From assembly GCA_902768665.1 (NCBI GenBank), contig CACXMA010000006.1, positions 62,001-126,000 on the forward strand: DNA of 64,000 nt, read 5' to 3'. The notes below the pieces were generated by a model. That model made no database searches. It saw only the letters and a list, made by a program, of their open reading frames with translations, and was not told the DNA's origin. Position 1 is the first letter of the stretch, and the number at the start of each line of letters is the position of its first letter. The position numbers were made by a program, and so were the translations under genes. The DNA is from an uncultured Bacteroidia bacterium. GTDB taxonomy: Bacteria; Bacteroidota; Bacteroidia; Bacteroidales; UBA932. Positions 60,626 to 64,000 of this stretch are shown piece after piece.

Positions 60626-63552
60626 AAAAATACCTGTCCATATTTGCCCTTGCGGCAGCGGCGTTCCTGCTGCCGCTCGGATGCGACAAAAATGAAGAAA
60701 CCGACACGCCGGACGAAAAAGATCCGCCCGTGATCGTTGAAGATGAAGGTAAGATAAGGACCGAAGTTAACGCTCTTGCGTTCGGCGACGAAGCAGAGAC
60801 GATGGAGGTCGAGATCACGGCCTCGAAGGCGTGGACATCCTCCTGCAGCGAAAGCTGGGTGAGTGTCAGGCCCGCATCGGGCGAGGCGGGCACCGTCAAG
60901 CTGAGCGTCTCCGTCGAGGCCAACGAGGGTGACGAGCCCCGCTCGGCGACCGTTACGCTGACCTGCGGGAAAGCTACGGCGCAGATTGCGGTCGTCCAGG
61001 TGGAAAAGGGCGCGCTGGTTGTCGCGGCCGATTCCATTCCCGTTTCGGCGGAAGGCGGCAGCATCGAGATCCGCGTCAATACCAACCGCGACGTGACGGC
61101 GGAGACCGATGCCGACTGGATCAACGACGTGACCACGAAAGCCATGGTGGAGCGGGTCTTCACCTTTGCCGTTTCGGCAAACGAGGCCTACGAGCCGCGT
61201 GAAGGCCACATCACCTTCTCCTCCGTCGCCGGCAGCAAGGTGGTCACCATTGCCCAGGAGGCCGCGGAAAAGCCCGTAGACCCGGTTGAGAACCCCTTCG
61301 GCGAGGATCTTCCGACCGTGACCGAGACGACGACCTGGGCCGGCAGCGTCTTCGATGCCATCGTGACGTCGAAGGCCGGCTCCGAGGTCAAGGAATGGGT
61401 CTCCCCGGACGGCGAGAACTTCATCGACACGAAGCTCGGCTATCTCGCCGGCTTCACGAAAGGCACCAACGCCGAGACCGGTGAAGAGACGACGACCTAC
61501 GGCAAGTTCAAATTCAAGATCGACGAGACCGCCTATACGAGCGGTACCAAGATGTCCCGCGTCCAGTTCGGCGGCACCGGTGTCCTCGGCAAGCGGAACA
61601 ATCTCATTTTCAAGGTTAACGGCGCCGGTGCGCTGACGCTTATCGCCCGTTCCAGCGGCGATGCCGAGCGCTTCATCAACGTGGCCGTGAACGGTGTCCC
61701 CGTCTCGGAGGAAGGCTTCGCCGTCCCCGGAAAGGCCGATGACGCGAAGACCCTTTCCATGGCCGTTGCGGCTGCGGACGGCGACCTTGTCTATGTCTAC
61801 TCGATGGGCAGCGGCATCAATCTCTATTCCATGAAGTGGGTCCCCGGCGGCGAGCCTGAGAATCCGGAAGATCCCCAGGATCCGCCGACTCCCGGCGAGG
61901 GCGACGAGTACACCTGCCCGGATCCGCCGACCGTGGGCACCGTGGAGCTTGACAAGCTCTATGGCTATGCCGCCGCGGCGAACGTGACCGGCGGCGAGGG
62001 TGCCTCCTCGGCGAACGTGCTCCATTTCAACAGCGGAAAGGCCCTGCAGACCTGGCTTCTCGCCCGCACCAAGAGCGAAAAGAAGGGCGACCACAGCCCG
62101 GTCATCATCTGGCTGAGCGGCACGTTCAAGCCGGACGACGGCCGTGACTTCTCCGAGGCTCATCCCTGGTTCGACGTCAAGGACGTTTCCAACCTCTCGT
62201 TCTATGGCACCGACGGCTTCGTGATGGACCGCATCGGCATCTTCTGTGTCCGTGCCAGCAATATCATCATCCGGAACATCAATTTCCTGCAGCCGAAGGC
62301 CAACAACGGCGCCGATGCCGTGTCCATGCAGGAATGCGACGGCGTCTGGGTGGACCACTGCACCTTCACCTCGCTGAACCAGACCAAGGACTATGAGGAC
62401 GGCTCGACCGACGTCACCCACGGCTCGAAGAACGTCACCGTCAGCTGGTGCCGCTACATCAAGACGCAGAAAAGCTGCCTCGTGGGCCACTCCAACAGCC
62501 AGAGCGGCGATACGCAGATCACGGCGACCTTCCACCACAACTGGTTCGAGGCCTCCAGCAGCCGCCATCCGCGCGTGCGTTTCGGCAAGGTCCACGTCTA
62601 CAACAACCTGTTTGACGGCAATACGACCTACGGCGTGGGTTCCGCTTACGGGGCCAGGGTGCTCGTGGAGTACAACTACTTCGACGGCGTGCGCCTGCCT
62701 ACCGACATCTGCACCTATCCCGCCAAGCCCAGCGGCGGCTCGATGGTCTCCAACCTGACGGGCTCCGTGGCCGGTTATCTCTATGCCACCGAGGATGTCT
62801 ATGTCAACAAGCCGGACAACGCCAGCGATCCGTATCCGTTCACGAACGTCGCTTACACCAAGTATGGCGGCACGGCCGGTACGCCGCTGACTTACAGCGA
62901 CTTCAAGCCTGCGTATGACTACATCGTCACCGCTGCCGAGGATGTCCCCACGGTCGTCAAGGCCGGTGCCGGTTACGGTAAGCTCGGCTGGTCCGAGGCC
63001 CCGGTGGAGGTCAACAACGGCGGCATCACCGATTTCGACTCGACGGACGACAATCCGACCGATCCCGACCCCGAGGATCCCGACGATCCGGAGAATCCGG
63101 AAGACCCCGGTGACGGTTCCGCCCACACCTACACGCTGAGCATGCAGGCCAAGGCCCCCGTCCAGACCAAGGACGGCACCGCCGGTGCGAACTATTTCGA
63201 CTGCAGCAGCTCCGTGGCCGATTTCAGCAAGGACTACAGCGGCAGCTTCACCATCGGCGGGACGACCTATACCCAGGGCTTCAAGATGGACAGCAAGGGC
63301 TATGTCAACTTCACGACTTCCGCGGAATTCACTACGACCGTGCAGTTCTACTTCGTCCGCCGCAAGAGCACCGATACCGGCGCCAAGATGCAGCTCATCC
63401 CGGAAGGCGGCGAAGCCACGGTCTGGGAGACGGCGTATGACAGCTATACCGACTCGGGCGTCGTGACGCTCGAAAAGGGCACCGCCTATACCATCAAGCA
63501 GAAATCGAGCGAACAGGCCCTCATCCTCGTCGTTGTCAAGGAAACAGAATAA
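60622..63552 (+). CDS. Multidomain pectate lyase (PL1) with two BACON domains, lipoprotein
   Basis: The 976-residue protein has a lipobox (FLLPLGC). Two BACON domains (about 45-128 and 131-222; SESWVSVRPASGEAG, DADWINDVTT), a beta-sandwich (about 240-410), and a PL1 beta-helix (about 430-830) follow. The helix carries NIIIRNINFLQPKA, ADAVSMQECDGVWVDHCTFT, TFHHNWFEASSSRHPRVRFG, with the catalytic Arg region, and VYNNLFDG. An Asp/Pro-rich linker (DPDPEDPDDPENPEDPG) and a C-terminal sandwich close the protein. It is placed between uxaA and a uxaB-like gene, so degradation and catabolism are expressed together. Start and stop overlap uxaA by 4 bp. Confidence 0.93.
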   Translation: MKKYLSIFALAAAAFLLPLGCDKNEETDTPDEKDPPVIVEDEGKIRTEVNALAFGDEAETMEVEITASKAWTSSCSESWVSVRPASGEAGTVKLSVSVEANEGDEPRSATVTLTCGKATAQIAVVQVEKGALVVAADSIPVSAEGGSIEIRVNTNRDVTAETDADWINDVTTKAMVERVFTFAVSANEAYEPREGHITFSSVAGSKVVTIAQEAAEKPVDPVENPFGEDLPTVTETTTWAGSVFDAIVTSKAGSEVKEWVSPDGENFIDTKLGYLAGFTKGTNAETGEETTTYGKFKFKIDETAYTSGTKMSRVQFGGTGVLGKRNNLIFKVNGAGALTLIARSSGDAERFINVAVNGVPVSEEGFAVPGKADDAKTLSMAVAAADGDLVYVYSMGSGINLYSMKWVPGGEPENPEDPQDPPTPGEGDEYTCPDPPTVGTVELDKLYGYAAAANVTGGEGASSANVLHFNSGKALQTWLLARTKSEKKGDHSPVIIWLSGTFKPDDGRDFSEAHPWFDVKDVSNLSFYGTDGFVMDRIGIFCVRASNIIIRNINFLQPKANNGADAVSMQECDGVWVDHCTFTSLNQTKDYEDGSTDVTHGSKNVTVSWCRYIKTQKSCLVGHSNSQSGDTQITATFHHNWFEASSSRHPRVRFGKVHVYNNLFDGNTTYGVGSAYGARVLVEYNYFDGVRLPTDICTYPAKPSGGSMVSNLTGSVAGYLYATEDVYVNKPDNASDPYPFTNVAYTKYGGTAGTPLTYSDFKPAYDYIVTAAEDVPTVVKAGAGYGKLGWSEAPVEVNNGGITDFDSTDDNPTDPDPEDPDDPENPEDPGDGSAHTYTLSMQAKAPVQTKDGTAGANYFDCSSSVADFSKDYSGSFTIGGTTYTQGFKMDSKGYVNFTTSAEFTTTVQFYFVRRKSTDTGAKMQLIPEGGEATVWETAYDSYTDSGVVTLEKGTAYTIKQKSSEQALILVVVKETE

Positions 63553-63564
63553 ATACTTTATGAT

Positions 63565-64000
63565 ATGGAAAGATTAAACCGAACCTCTGCACCGCAGGCC
63601 AAACGGTACACTGAGAAAGTAATCCAGTTCGGCGAAGGCAACTTCCTTCGCGCGTTCATCGAGTGGATTATCTGGAAAACCAACCAGAAGACCGATTTCA
63701 ACGGCTCCGTCGTCGTGGTGCAGCCCATCGAGAAGGGCATGGTCAGCTGGCTCAACGAGCAGGACGGCCTCTATCACCTCAACCTCCAGGGCCTGCTGGA
63801 CGGCAAGCCCGTGGACAGCGTCGACCTGATCGACGTCATCTCCCGCGGCCTCAACCCCTATGAGGATTTCGCCTCCTACCTCGCCCTCGCCGAGCAGCCC
63901 GAGATCCGTTTCGTGATTTCCAACACGACCGAGGCGGGCATCGCCTTCGATCCGGCCTGCAAGCTGGACGACAAGCCGGCCTCTTCCTATCCCGGCAAGC
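63565..64000 (+). CDS. uxaB: Tagaturonate reductase (mannitol dehydrogenase family), 3' end outside the window
   Basis: The first 145 residues are visible. VIQFGEGNFLRAFIEWIIWKTN is the family's N-terminal nucleotide-binding region. VVVVQPIEKGMVSWLNEQDGLYHLNLQGLLDGKPV, ISRGLNPYEDF and RFVISNTTEAGIAFDP are typical of UxaB. It reduces tagaturonate to altronate with NADH, the step between UxaC and UxaA, so its presence completes the pathway set. It starts 12 bp after the lyase gene and runs off the right edge. Confidence 0.92.
   Translation, partial: MERLNRTSAPQAKRYTEKVIQFGEGNFLRAFIEWIIWKTNQKTDFNGSVVVVQPIEKGMVSWLNEQDGLYHLNLQGLLDGKPVDSVDLIDVISRGLNPYEDFASYLALAEQPEIRFVISNTTEAGIAFDPACKLDDKPASSYPGK

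Overview
The window comes from a member of the Bacteroidota (order Bacteroidales), probably a G+C-rich gut or rumen lineage. The evidence is a SusC/SusD pair, TonB-dependent receptors with lipoprotein partners, BACON domains, promoters of the TAnnTTTG type, Bacteroidetes-style V-ATPase and OadG/biotin/OadB operons, and almost no Shine-Dalgarno sequences. By eye the DNA is near 60 % G+C, except for the first 500 bp, which are distinctly A+T-rich. I cannot assign a genus from sequence alone.

Layout. 1-3.2 kb: an A+T-rich orphan gene, then a sodium-pumping decarboxylase module (OadG-like, biotin carrier, OadB). 3.2-6.4 kb: an ECF sigma/anti-sigma operon flanked by two paralogous outer-membrane proteins. 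6.5-22.7 kb: one closely packed run of plus-strand genes starting at a good promoter. It holds a V-type ATPase (E, DUF2764, A, B, D, I, K), a K+/H+ antiporter, a ppGpp synthetase and a separate HD hydrolase, a small-molecule kinase, a SpoIIE-phosphatase/kinase fusion with its STAS partner, and the [FeFe]-hydrogenase maturases HydG and HydF. 22.7-29 kb: a TonB receptor/DUF4249 pair, a VanX-like dipeptidase, a cytidylate-kinase-like protein, a PCMD lipoprotein with an apparent frameshift, and an outer-membrane barrel. 29-33.2 kb: hydBAC, a trimeric [FeFe] hydrogenase on the minus strand. 33.3-39.5 kb: a large nested inverted-repeat structure around a GH43-CE15 fusion and a serpin. 39.5-42.8 kb: an esterase, a beta-propeller protein and a LacI-type regulator on the minus strand. 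42.9-64 kb: a pectin utilisation locus running as one operon off the right edge.

How the genes work together. The pectin locus covers backbone cleavage (two PL1 lyases, GH28), removal of methyl and acetyl groups (CE8, CE12), hydrolysis of unsaturated rhamnogalacturonides (GH105), uptake (SusC/SusD and a large surface protein), and galacturonate catabolism (uxaC, uxaA, and a uxaB-like gene cut by the window edge). The fermentation and energy side appears as hydrogenase plus maturases, the Na+-translocating decarboxylase, and a V-ATPase whose K subunit carries the Na+-ligand pattern.

The most unusual feature is a set of short palindromic repeats (called A to F here). They fill the two large intergenic gaps and also lie inside reading frames without breaking them: in oadG, the ECF sigma factor, its anti-sigma factor, GH43-CE15 (twice), the CE12-CE8 signal-peptide region and uxaA. 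Another abuts the hydF start codon. The second is the pair of nested inverted repeats (33.3-34.2 kb against 38.6-39.5 kb) that bracket the GH43-CE15/serpin pair.
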